A stretch of 64,000 bases of DNA from contig NZ_CP149798.1 of NCBI RefSeq assembly GCF_037940415.1, forward strand, positions 7,907,001 to 7,971,000, given 5' to 3'. Below the pieces are notes generated by a model. It saw only the letters and a list, made by a program, of their open reading frames with translations. It made no database searches and was not told where the DNA came from. Of this stretch, positions 25,114 to 32,621 are shown piece by piece (position 1 is the stretch's first letter; each line of letters opens with the position of its first letter). This DNA comes from Streptomyces sp. f51. Its GTDB lineage: Bacteria; Actinomycetota; Actinomycetes; Streptomycetales; Streptomycetaceae. The position numbers were made by a program, and so were the translations under genes.

Positions 25114-25800
25114 TCACACCTCCGGGTAGGAAGGACCCGGCATGCCATCCGCTGAAGTGCCGACGGTCGGCGGAGCCGACGGAGGCATCGGCGGCTCCGG
25201 GAGGGAGCCCGTGGTGGAGCCGGCCGGCAGGGCAGCGGAGGCCGGGGCATCTATCCCGCTCTGGTCCCGACTGCCGACGGCCTGCCCCGTGTCGTGTCCA
25301 TCGGACCGGGAAGCCTTAGCCTGTGTCGCCGCCTTCGTCAGCCGTCCGACGGCCAGCCCAGCCAGCACCGCGCCGCCGAGAAAGGCTCCCGGGCGCCGAC
25401 GGGCGAAGCCCTGGAGGTCTGAGACCAGGCCCTCGACCCCCTGCTTGTCCAGGTACTCGGCCGTCCGGTGCCCCCGGTCGGCCGCCTGGGCCGCCAGGCT
25501 GCGCGCCGGCGAGTCACCCTGGGCGTGCTCGGCAAGCCCCGACAGGTCCTGCGCCCACTGCCGCAGCACACCGGCAGCACGCCGGGCCTGACCGTCGGCC
25601 TCCTCCATCGCACGGCCGCGCAGATCGCCAAGGACGTTGCCGGCCTGCTGCCGTGCTTCCCCCACAACGGTCCGGGCCTGCTCCGCTGCTGTTCCCGCGA
25701 CCTGCGTCGCGGCCTGCTGCGCGTGCCCGGCCGTGGCAGAAGCCTCCTCCTTGAACCGCTCTCCCGTGCTCCCCGCTCCGGTTTGTATGGACCCAGTCAT
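25114..25800 (-). CDS. Helical Ala/Gln-rich envelope protein, first gene of holin operon
   Basis: This encodes 228 residues from an ATG at 25800 preceded by GAGGAGGAG. The first 110 residues form long amphipathic helices rich in Ala, Gln and Glu (GHAQQAATQVAGTAAEQART, VVGEARQQAGNVLGDLRGR), resembling LEA-like or apolipoprotein-like repeats. A hydrophobic segment lies around residues 145-163 (RPGAFLGGAVLAGLAVGRLT). The C-terminal 60 residues are proline- and serine-rich. Its position before the holin-like and DUF3618 genes is usual for this actinobacterial gene set. Function is unknown. Confidence 0.8.
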   Translation of the reverse strand: MTGSIQTGAGSTGERFKEEASATAGHAQQAATQVAGTAAEQARTVVGEARQQAGNVLGDLRGRAMEEADGQARRAAGVLRQWAQDLSGLAEHAQGDSPARSLAAQAADRGHRTAEYLDKQGVEGLVSDLQGFARRRPGAFLGGAVLAGLAVGRLTKAATQAKASRSDGHDTGQAVGSRDQSGIDAPASAALPAGSTTGSLPEPPMPPSAPPTVGTSADGMPGPSYPEV

Positions 25801-26148
25801 CGGCGACTCCTCCTCATCGGACGCTCGGCGGTCCCGTGGATTTCGATCGCGGGCGCATCCCGAAGGCAGTGCACCCGAAATATCACCCTGTGACCGTTCG
25901 TCCTCCCCGAGTGGCCTGTAGGTCGCATTCGACACACGTTTACGGCAACGCATCGAAACGAGACCCGCCTCCCCGTGACGAAAGCAGTCAGACATCACGC
26001 ACGGTCCGGCACCGCTCGACGGGCCTCTCGTCGGAAAGCTCCTGACAAGACCGCTTCGCCGTCTGGGCTGATTCAGCACGCATGCCCGGGGCTGTGGGGG
26101 AGACCCGGGGGGGCAGACGGAAGTGACCGGACGGACGGGGGGTAAACC
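25801..26148. other. Upstream region of the holin operon; no gene seen
   Basis: This region contains the promoter area for the minus-strand operon and the leader of the small plus-strand gene at 26149. No box could be assigned with confidence. Confidence 0.4.
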
Positions 26149-26421
26149 ATGCAGACCCCATTGCTCCGCAGTGCTGCGGCTCTATGCGCCGCATCGATCG
26201 CCGGAGCCGTCCTTGCGGCACGATGGCAACTGGGGCGAACCCCCCGCCTTGTACCCTCTTCTACCCAGCCCGGAGAACAGGCCCGGGTCGAACGGCTGCC
26301 CGTCGCGCTTCGTGACCCCGACACTCCGCCGTCACGCGCTGCCGCCCAGGCCCTCCTTCAACATCTGTGGAGCGACCTGTATCCGCTTGACCTGACGGCC
26401 GGTCAAGGGCGCTGCGACTGA
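26149..26421 (+). CDS. Possible small exported or membrane-anchored protein
   Basis: This encodes 90 residues from an ATG at 26149 with a G-rich ribosome-binding stretch (GGGGGG) upstream. The N terminus (LLRSAAALCAASIAGAVLAA) could be a signal or anchor segment; the rest is polar and helical (RAAAQALLQHLWSDLYPLDL). No family was recognised. The evidence is codon openness and the start site only, so this may not be a gene. Confidence 0.35.
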   Translation: MQTPLLRSAAALCAASIAGAVLAARWQLGRTPRLVPSSTQPGEQARVERLPVALRDPDTPPSRAAAQALLQHLWSDLYPLDLTAGQGRCD

Positions 26422-26602
26422 GCGATTAACGCCCCCCGGCAGGGCGGTCTGCACCCTCGACAGCGGTGCGCTCAGCGAGGATTGCCCGCATTTCGCACCA
26501 TTGGAGCCCATTACGGCGCGCGCCTATCTGCGAGCCGTCACGAACCTCGGCTTTGCCGTGGAGACGTCACTGGCCCGCATCCCCCTCACTACGACCGGCC
26601 CA

Positions 26603-26698
26603 GCCACCTTGCTTGAACGTTGGAACGTCCAGGGGCAGACTCTCTGGACCGTGCCAGACCGGGGCCGCAGCACCGTCCTGCGGCACTTTGCACGATAG
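26603..26698 (+). pseudogene. C-terminal fragment of a CrtU-like carotenoid desaturase
   Basis: The encoded ATLLERWNVQGQTLWTVPDRGR ends with RHFAR and a TAG at 26696-26698. It matches the C-terminal part of the intact CrtU in this window (NALLEQWNVQGQALWTVPRRGR). No other part of the enzyme is nearby. It is a short relic of a second crtU-type gene, about 30 kb from the intact cluster, and not a duplicate created by the recent TnpB insertions. Confidence 0.65.
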
Positions 26699-26989
26699 GG
26701 GCGGCAGCAGACGGTGTGACGAAGTCTCAGCCTCTGTGCCTCCCGGCACACTGGCCCGGCCCGTAGTGCCTGGTCCCGTCGGCGTATCGGCGACCACTGC
26801 TCGCCGGGTGGCCTCACCTGCTCCGTGGCGATCCGCCGCGCGGAGGTGATTCGACCGCGGCTCGCCGGACGGCACGCCTTTGCACGGCAGACCTCGCACC
26901 CCAGATCCCTCGTCGTCGCCGAGGCCGATCGCCTAGGTGCTGCGGCACTTGAGGAGCAGACAGCTGACCGTACAGGAGTCCCCCCACCG

Positions 26990-27123
26990 GCTCGCCCGCG
27001 TTGCCGCGGTGGCCGGGGTCAGATCCGCCATGCGTGCGCCAGGGCAGGGGGACCAGCTCGCCGCCCTCGGCCTGGTCCTCAGCGCCCTCGTCCAGTGGAA
27101 CACCTGCTATCTCGACGCCGCTG
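26990..27123 (+). pseudogene. Tn3-family transposase C-terminal fragment
   Basis: The plus strand encodes QGDQLAALGLVLSALVQWNT followed by CYLDAAA. This is the conserved end of Tn3-type transposases (a G-L-V-L-N-x-x-V-x-W-N-T-x-Y pattern). No start, catalytic residues or terminal repeats remain. A second Tn3-type fragment, on the opposite strand, is at 43200-43375. Confidence 0.65.
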
Positions 27124-27177
27124 CTCCCCGACCGGCTGAGTGCAGGCGGGAATTTCCAGCCTGCAGGCCAGGGGGCG

Positions 27178-28347
27178 TCAACCGAGAGTGATGGTGGGGT
27201 CGGTCTGAGCGGGCTCCGATCGCTGCCCGCGCGCCTTCTTGTGGTTGGTCTGGCTCCTGTCGCCACCGTAGTGGGCGAGCAGCCGCGGGTTCATGACTCG
27301 GCGCCACAGAGGGGGGAGCCAGGCGAGGATGATCATCGCCGCGTAGCCGGCGGGAAGCTGCGGGGCCTCGTCGAAGTGTCGCAGGGTCTGGTAGCGGCGC
27401 AGAGGGTTGGCGTGGTGGTCGGAATGCCGCTGGAGCTGGAAGAGGAAGAGGTTGCTGACCGCGTTGTTGCTGTTCCAGCTGTGCCGGGGGGCGACCCGCT
27501 CGTAGCGACCGTCCGGGCGTCGCCGGCGCAGCAGACCGTAGTGCTCGAGGTAGTTGACCGATTCCAGCAGGCAGATACCGAGCGCCGCCTGCAGCAGCAG
27601 ATAGGGCAGCACCACGAGGCCGAACGCTGTGCTGAGGGCCGCGAAAACAGCCACGGACAGGGCCCAGGCGGACAGGACGTCATTGTGCCTGCTCCACGTA
27701 CGTCGCCCCCGGCGCTGAAGGCGGCGCCGCTCCAGCGACCAGGCGGAGCCCAGACTGCCGACAACTGTCCGGGGCAGAAAGGCCCAGAAGCTTTCGCCCA
27801 TCTGGGAGCTGGCGGGATCCTCCGGTGTCGCGACGCGCACGTGGTGACCGTGGTTGTGCTCGACGTAGAAGTGCCCATAGCAGCTTTGGGCCAGTGCCAG
27901 GCGGCTGAGCCGGCGCTCCACCTGCTCCCGCCTGTGACCGAGTTCGTGGGCCGTGTTGATGGCCACGCCCGCCACCACCCCGGTGGTTGCAGCAAGTCCG
28001 AACGAGCCGAAGGCGCCGAGGCCACCGCCGGACCACCGCGCACACGCCCAGACCAAGGACGCGAACTGCAACGGCAGATACAGATACGTGCACCAGCGGT
28101 AGTACCGGTCCCCTTCTAGGCGCTCCACAACCGCCTCGGGCGGGTTCTTCCCGTCCGCACCGGTCACCAGATCGAACAACGGCACCAGCACGAAGGCGAA
28201 GAAAGGTCCCCACCACCAGAACACCGTCGCCCCGGTGAGGTGCACCAGGGCTCCTGCCTGCCAGGGCAGGGTCGGAACGGCGAGTGCCAAAGGCCACCAC
28301 AGACGTTTGGGATCCCGCCAGGGGACGCCATCGGCAACGTGGCTCAT
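27178..28347 (-). CDS. alkB: AlkB-type alkane 1-monooxygenase
   Basis: This encodes 389 residues; ATG at 28347, with GGAG eight bases upstream, fits better than the GTG three codons earlier. The histidine clusters of integral-membrane di-iron hydroxylases are present: HELGH (134-138), EHNHGHH (163-169) and QRHSDHH (306-312), plus the AlkB signature NYLEHYGLLR (265-274). Hydrophobic helices flank them. AlkB hydroxylates terminal carbons of medium-chain alkanes using electrons from rubredoxin; no rubredoxin or rubredoxin reductase gene is adjacent, which is unusual. The leader contains a 44-bp perfect palindrome and, farther upstream, an AT-rich operator-like repeat, so regulation is likely. 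Confidence 0.9.
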   Translation of the reverse strand: MSHVADGVPWRDPKRLWWPLALAVPTLPWQAGALVHLTGATVFWWWGPFFAFVLVPLFDLVTGADGKNPPEAVVERLEGDRYYRWCTYLYLPLQFASLVWACARWSGGGLGAFGSFGLAATTGVVAGVAINTAHELGHRREQVERRLSRLALAQSCYGHFYVEHNHGHHVRVATPEDPASSQMGESFWAFLPRTVVGSLGSAWSLERRRLQRRGRRTWSRHNDVLSAWALSVAVFAALSTAFGLVVLPYLLLQAALGICLLESVNYLEHYGLLRRRRPDGRYERVAPRHSWNSNNAVSNLFLFQLQRHSDHHANPLRRYQTLRHFDEAPQLPAGYAAMIILAWLPPLWRRVMNPRLLAHYGGDRSQTNHKKARGQRSEPAQTDPTITLG

Positions 28348-28371
28348 CGCACCCACTCCTTCATCTGAAAT

Positions 28372-28415
28372 CCGCGTGCTTCCGTCTCCCCCCGGGGGGA
28401 GACGGAAGCACGCGG
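28372..28415. repeat. Perfect 44-bp palindrome in the alkB leader
   Basis: Each 22-base half (28372-28393 and 28394-28415) is the exact reverse complement of the other with no spacer; the centre is CCCCCCGGGGGG. It ends 24 bases before the alkB ATG. In RNA it would form a very stable hairpin just upstream of the ribosome-binding site. It may be a terminator of upstream transcripts, an attenuator or an mRNA stabiliser. Confidence 0.8.
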
Positions 28416-28471
28416 TGGGGGGACCTCAGACTGGCAGGCGACCGAACGGCTGACAAAGTCGGCACAGTGTA

Positions 28472-28499
28472 AATATTCTGACTATCTGTCAGAGATATT
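28472..28499. promoter_or_regulatory. AT-rich operator-like inverted repeat upstream of alkB
   Basis: CTGAC-TATCT-GTCAG forms the core, and the flanks AATATT and GATATT extend the symmetry imperfectly. The AT-rich context stands out against the surrounding GC-rich DNA. The size resembles TetR- or GntR-type operators. It could overlap an alkB promoter, but the regulator is not visible nearby. Confidence 0.45.
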
Positions 28500-28771
28500 G
28501 GAAGGGCGGAGCGGATGCAACACACAACCGGGTGGCAAGCTCTGTCGACCGCCCCTTGCCGCGGAGAACGGATGAGACCGAGTGCGGGTGGCCGGCCTCA
28601 CCCAACGCGCCGAGGTCTCCCCCCATCCACCATCAGCCGGGCCGGTGAGGAACCGGTCGGGCTCCCGGTGCACCAGGGCTTGTCCTATTCCAGGGGTGGC
28701 GGAGGGCCGGCGCGCCGAGGTCGCCGACCTCCTGATGCGCCTCAGCGAAGCTGGTCGAGGGCAGACCTCGG

Positions 28772-29471
28772 GTGCCGGACAGGCAGGCACTGTGCGGGAT
28801 CCTCTCCGTCCTGCACACCGGCATCCAAGGGGAGTACTTTCCTCAGAAGCTGGGCTTCGGGTCGGTCATGACGTGCTGGCGGCGTCTGGCCGCCTGGAAC
28901 GATGCCGGCGTCCGGGACCAACTGCACGTGCTGCTGCTGGAGAAGCTACGGTCGAAGGACCACCAGCTGGACTGGGCGGTGATCGACTCCTCCCACGTCA
29001 GGGCCGCTCGCCGGGACCCAAAAGCGGGCCCAGCCTGGTCGACCGAGCGCGGCCGGGCAGCAAGCACCACCTCATCGTCGACGGGCAGGACATCCCGCTC
29101 GCGGTGTCACTGACCGGCGGGAACCGCAACGACGTCACCCAGCCCCTGCCACTGCTCGACAAGATCCCGCCCGTCATGGGCCGCGTCGGCAGGCCACCCA
29201 GGCGCCCCGACGCGTTGCTGGCCGACCGCGGCTACGACCACGACGAGTACCGGCGCCTGCTTTGGGCCCGCGGGATCCGACCGGTGATCGCGAAGCGCGG
29301 CGAGCCCCACGGCACCGGCCTGGGCATCTTCCGCGACGTCATGGAGCGCACGATCGCCTGGCTGCACGGCTTTCGCCGTCTGCGTATCCGCTGGGAACGA
29401 CGCGACGACGTCCACAAAGCATTCCTCGGACTCGCCGTCTCACCCATCGCCACGTCCAACGGCTCAGTTAG
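28772..29471 (+). pseudogene. IS5-family (IS427-like) transposase, damaged
   Basis: The first frame encodes PDRQALCGILSVLHTGIQGE, then KLGFGSVMTCWRRLAAWN and DWAVIDSSHVRAARRD. Near 29030 the family sequence continues one base back (GPSLVDRARPGSKHHLIVDG, LAVSLTGGNRNDVTQ, LLADRGYDHDEYR). The junction contains CCCAAAAGC, where a -1 slip is plausible, as programmed frameshifting is known in this IS5 subgroup. The C-terminal end, however, is in yet another frame (LTHRHVQRLS, TAG at 29469-29471), and the N-terminal 40 or so residues of the family are missing. So the copy is most likely inactive. Confidence 0.75.
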
Positions 29472-30213
29472 GAACAGCGTTGAGGGCGGCGCTCAGGTCG
29501 ACGGGTGTGGAGGTGGGGTTGGGCGGTGGATTGAGGACAACCTGGGGCTGACCAGGCACCGGCGCCGGTGGGGTCAAGTCGCTCTTGGGCAGCTTGGGCG
29601 GGGTGGTCTGGTTGAAGACGGTGGTGTCGAAGTCGACGAGGCCGGTCTTCTCCATCACGGTGATGTGGTCGAGCACCGTGTTGTTCGCCTGGTCAGCCAG
29701 GGCGCGGACCAGCGTGTTCTTGGTGGTTGAGCGGATCTTGGCGATCGCGTTGAAGATGGAGCCGTGGGTCATCCGCAGGATGTTGGCGAAGTCGGTGTCG
29801 AACTGCCGCCCCGACTCGGCCTGTAGCTGGGTGACGAAGCCTTGCTGCTGAGGGCTGGCCACGTTGGGCAGCGTGATGTTCAGCATCGGCGCGATCTTGC
29901 GGCAGCTGGCGTCGAGGGCGGCATGCCCGTCGACGAGGTGCTGGCTGGCGGTCTTGACGGCCGGGCTCTGTCCCTTTTGCAGGCCGATCAAACCGAGCGG
30001 GTGCTCCCACAGGCCGGCTGCGCGTACCTTGACCACGAAGTCGCGTTCGCCCTCTGTCAGCGGCCCCCATTGCGTGTTGGCGATGATGCGGTCGTTCGAC
30101 GTCGAGGCGTTGTCCAGGCCCAGCATCGCCGGGTAGACGAGGGCGGCCAGTGTCAGGGTCAGAGCACCACCCACGAAGAGTGTTCCCATCACATTTCGCG
30201 AAGACTGCACCAT
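29464..30213 (-). CDS. DUF4142 secreted ferritin-like protein
   Basis: This encodes 249 residues. The ATG at 30213 abuts AGGAGG; the next codon, a GTG at 30210, has better spacing and may be the true start. The N terminus (NVMGTLFVGGALTLTLAALV) is a signal peptide or anchor. Residues about 45-200 carry the DUF4142 pattern: GPLTEGERDFVVKVRAAGLW, SPAVKTASQHLVDGHAALDA, ANILRMTHGSIFNAIAKIRS and NNTVLDHITVMEKTGL, a four-helix bundle related to ferritins. The Pro-rich C-terminal 45 residues may span the cell wall. The role is unknown, probably extracytoplasmic stress. It converges on the dead IS5 gene with an 8-bp overlap. Confidence 0.85.
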   Translation of the reverse strand: MVQSSRNVMGTLFVGGALTLTLAALVYPAMLGLDNASTSNDRIIANTQWGPLTEGERDFVVKVRAAGLWEHPLGLIGLQKGQSPAVKTASQHLVDGHAALDASCRKIAPMLNITLPNVASPQQQGFVTQLQAESGRQFDTDFANILRMTHGSIFNAIAKIRSTTKNTLVRALADQANNTVLDHITVMEKTGLVDFDTTVFNQTTPPKLPKSDLTPPAPVPGQPQVVLNPPPNPTSTPVDLSAALNAVPN

Positions 30214-31141
30214 TCCTCCTGCCTGTGGTTTGTCCGTCGGCGCCGCCCGGAGGCAGACGAACGGAAGTACGCGCAAGAGGCCGTTCGGACTCAACGAACG
30301 GCGCGGCCGGCAAGGCAACGCCGGTCACGTGGATGCTCGCGGTCAGTGCAGGCCGGCGGCTACGGCCCGGCCCCGGCCACCGCGACCACAGAGCAGGGCC
30401 GCGCGGCAAGCCACCCTGTCAGGGCCCGGGGAGCGCCCACGGCCCGGGATGCTCAGGTGGCCGCGCGGTCCGGCTGTAGACAAGACGGCATACAGGATGG
30501 ACGCGCAGGCATGGACTCGCTTGGTGCTCACAGGGAATCGACACCCACATGATCACCAGTGGCCATGCCTGTTCTGCATCCACAACCGCGTGAGCCAGAC
30601 CGAAGGCGGCAAAAAGCACTGCGGGCCGCGCCGACCGGCGCCCTGGACCCTACGGCGGCAGACCGTCTCCCGCTCTCCTTCGTCACGGCCGGCCGTGCCC
30701 TCAGCACCACTACCCCAGCACCCCGCCCCGGCCACCCGCAACTGCTCCGCCACCAGTAGCTTTACCCAAAAAAGCCGAGTTCGGCAGTATGTTCGACTTG
30801 CTCTGCTTCGAGGCGCATTGGGCCCGCTGCCGTGGATGCGGGGCGGATGGTCTGTCGCACGGGCAGATCGCGGTGCGGCATATGCCGATTTCCGAACTGA
30901 GCTACGAAGTACGCCGTGATCTGCCCTGAGGACGCTACGGCAGCGAGTAGTGTCATTCCTTGTGAATCGACTCGTAATCGATTACGGCGAGGGCTACGCT
31001 TCGGCGCCGTGCCCTGTGTGGCGCACGCTGCACAGGATCGGACCGTGCGATTCGTGAACGCGTATCTTCTGCCGACACCGGTAGTAGGCCGTTTCCGGTA
31101 CCCGACGCCCTCGGGTACGCCAGCCGAATGGAGCAGTAGCC
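30214..31141. other. Intergenic region of 930 bp, one possible small ORF
   Basis: No known gene was recognised apart from the tentative ORF at 30789-30929. GC-rich chance frames cover most of it. Minus-strand frames near 30953-31226 are antisense to the DUF742 gene leader. Confidence 0.4.
30789..30929 (+). CDS. Tentative 46-residue ORF with a CxxC motif
   Basis: ATG at 30789, TGA at 30927-30929. The product begins MFDLLCFEAHWARCRGCGAD and contains one C-x2-C pair (Cys14, Cys17) and an ordered charged C terminus (PISELSYEVRRDLP). No strong ribosome-binding site precedes it. It might be a small zinc-binding protein or a remnant. Confidence 0.25.
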   Translation: MFDLLCFEAHWARCRGCGADGLSHGQIAVRHMPISELSYEVRRDLP

Positions 31142-31585
31142 GTGACGACGCCCCCTGGAGGCGATCCGTACAGGACATACCGTCCTCCGCCGTCCACGGC
31201 TCAAGATCCTCGATTCCAAGCAGCAACGGGCGGCCGAGCCAAGCCCTCCGCCCTCGTTCGGCCCTACTCCATGACTGGAGGCCGCACCCGCCCGAGCCAC
31301 CACCTCGCCATCGAGGCGTTGGTCAGCACCAGAACAGACCTCTGGGAGCCTCATGGCCAAACGCCGGAGGCGTATCGGATCTGCGTTCTCTGCCAAGAGG
31401 TCAAGTCGGTCGCGGAAATCTCCGCACACCTTGGCGTCCCGCTGGGAGTCGCCCGAATCCTCGTGGCGGATCTCGCGGAGGCGAGGCTCGTGACGGTGCA
31501 ACAACCCCGCGGGGACGACTCCCATGGGGGAAGGCCCGACGTGACGCTCCTCGAAAAGGTGCTCAGCGGCCTTCGGAAACTCTAG
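31142..31585 (+). CDS. DUF742 (CvnC-like) conservon protein, orphan
   Basis: This encodes 147 residues from a GTG at 31142. The DUF742 pattern is clear: ALVRPYSMTGGRTRPSHHLA, ICVLCQEVKSVAEISAHLGV, PLGVARILVADLAEARLVTV and LLEKVLSGLRKL. In Streptomyces conservons CvnC proteins are encoded between a roadblock protein (CvnB) and a small GTPase (CvnD), downstream of a sensor kinase (CvnA), and act in a membrane-linked signalling complex. None of these partners is beside this gene, so it is an orphan or a relic of a conservon. It contains a winged-helix-like core, and DNA binding has been proposed for the family. Confidence 0.85.
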   Translation: MTTPPGGDPYRTYRPPPSTAQDPRFQAATGGRAKPSALVRPYSMTGGRTRPSHHLAIEALVSTRTDLWEPHGQTPEAYRICVLCQEVKSVAEISAHLGVPLGVARILVADLAEARLVTVQQPRGDDSHGGRPDVTLLEKVLSGLRKL

Positions 31586-31971
31586 GACGACCCGCGATAC
31601 CGGCCGGCTGACGGCTGCGTCCTGCTCCGCCATCGGTGCGGCGACTGTGTCCGGGTGGGAGCGGGATCCCAGACGCTCGTCGGCGAGCACTTGCTTGGCG
31701 TACTTCACGGTGCCCATGACGTCCCGGTCGAACTGCTCCAGGACACCTTGCCACCCTTGTACGGATGTTCTTCTTCGCCGTGCCGGTGCTACGCGGTCGG
31801 AGTGGACGGGCGGATTCGCCACGCGTCCAGCATCGGGCGCACGCCGCGAACGCGCAGTCCCATGCACAGCGTCGTTCAACGCGAGGTCAAGGGACAGCCA
31901 ATTCGGGGTGCACGCCAGCGACGAACGGGGGTATCCGCTCGCTTACAGGAACGAGCACACCGGGAGGGGTC
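31586..31971. other. Intergenic stretch, no certain gene
   Basis: Where a CvnD GTPase would be expected there is no G-x4-G-K-T motif on either strand. The frames present on both strands (for example minus VLEQFDRDVMGTVKYAKQVL) could not be assigned to a family. Confidence 0.4.
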
Positions 31972-32517
31972 GTGGCGGACGGTGGGGTCGCGGAAGCGAG
32001 ACCGACGGCAACGCATACGAAGGGCGCCGAACAGGCGCAGCGGGAAGAGTCCGGGGCCGAGCGGGCCGACCGGCAGTGGAACGAACTGATGCAGGAGATC
32101 CGGGTCGCGCAGACCGGCGTACAGATTCTCTTCGGCTTCCTGCTGAGCGTGGCGTTCACCCCGGCTTTCGGGCACCTGTCGCACGCGGACCGGTTCATCT
32201 ACATCACCACGGTCGTCCTCGGCGCGACGGCGACCGGCGCCCTCATCGCGCCCGTCCCCTTCCACCGGATAATCTCCGGCCGCAGCATCAAGGCGCAGGC
32301 GGTGCGCTGGGCGGCACGGCTCATCTTCCTCGGCCTGGCGCTGCTGGTCGCCACGCTCACCTCCGCCCTGTTCCTGATCCTCCGGGTGGCCACGCACGAC
32401 GGCTTCGTGCCCTGGCTGGTGGGCACGGTGGTGGCCTGGTACCTCGCGTGCTGGATCGCGCTGCCGCTGTGGGCACGGCACCGGTACACCACGGTGTTGA
32501 AGGAGCCCGCCGGCTGA
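31972..32517 (+). CDS. DUF6328-like four-helix membrane protein
   Basis: This encodes 181 residues from a GTG at 31972 with GGGAGGGG upstream. A charged cytoplasmic leader (residues 1-40) is followed by four hydrophobic helices: VQILFGFLLSVAFTPAF, FIYITTVVLGATATGALIAP, AARLIFLGLALLVATLTSAL and WLVGTVVAWYLACWIALPLW. The loop between helix 1 and 2 (HADRFIYI) and helix 2-3 (PFHRIISGR) match a family of small actinobacterial membrane proteins that I associate with DUF6328. Function is unknown. The gene ends about 65 bp before the solitary IS hairpin at 32582. Confidence 0.75.
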   Translation: MADGGVAEARPTATHTKGAEQAQREESGAERADRQWNELMQEIRVAQTGVQILFGFLLSVAFTPAFGHLSHADRFIYITTVVLGATATGALIAPVPFHRIISGRSIKAQAVRWAARLIFLGLALLVATLTSALFLILRVATHDGFVPWLVGTVVAWYLACWIALPLWARHRYTTVLKEPAG

Positions 32518-32581
32518 CGGGACCCGGCCGCCGCCGACGGCTTACCGGGACTCTTGCAGAGCCCTGGCGTTCACGCTGGGG

Positions 32582-32621
32582 TTGACATCCTCCCCGCCCT
32601 TTAGAGCGGGGAGGATGTCAA
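32582..32621. repeat. Solitary IS200/IS605-type right-end hairpin
   Basis: TTGACATCCTCCCCGC and GCGGGGAGGATGTCAA are exact complements around CCTTTAGA. The right half is identical to the last bases of both TnpB elements (GGGGAGGATGTCAA). No tnpB gene accompanies it. It may be a remnant left after excision or decay, or a small non-autonomous relative. It also serves the neighbouring minus-strand gene, whose stop codon lies within the right arm. Confidence 0.8.

Noticed and set aside
30953..31879. A 308-codon minus-strand frame over the DUF742 gene
   Set aside because: It overlaps DUF742 in antisense. One part (VLEQFDRDVMGTVKYAKQVL) looked protein-like but could not be assigned, and no start or site supports it.
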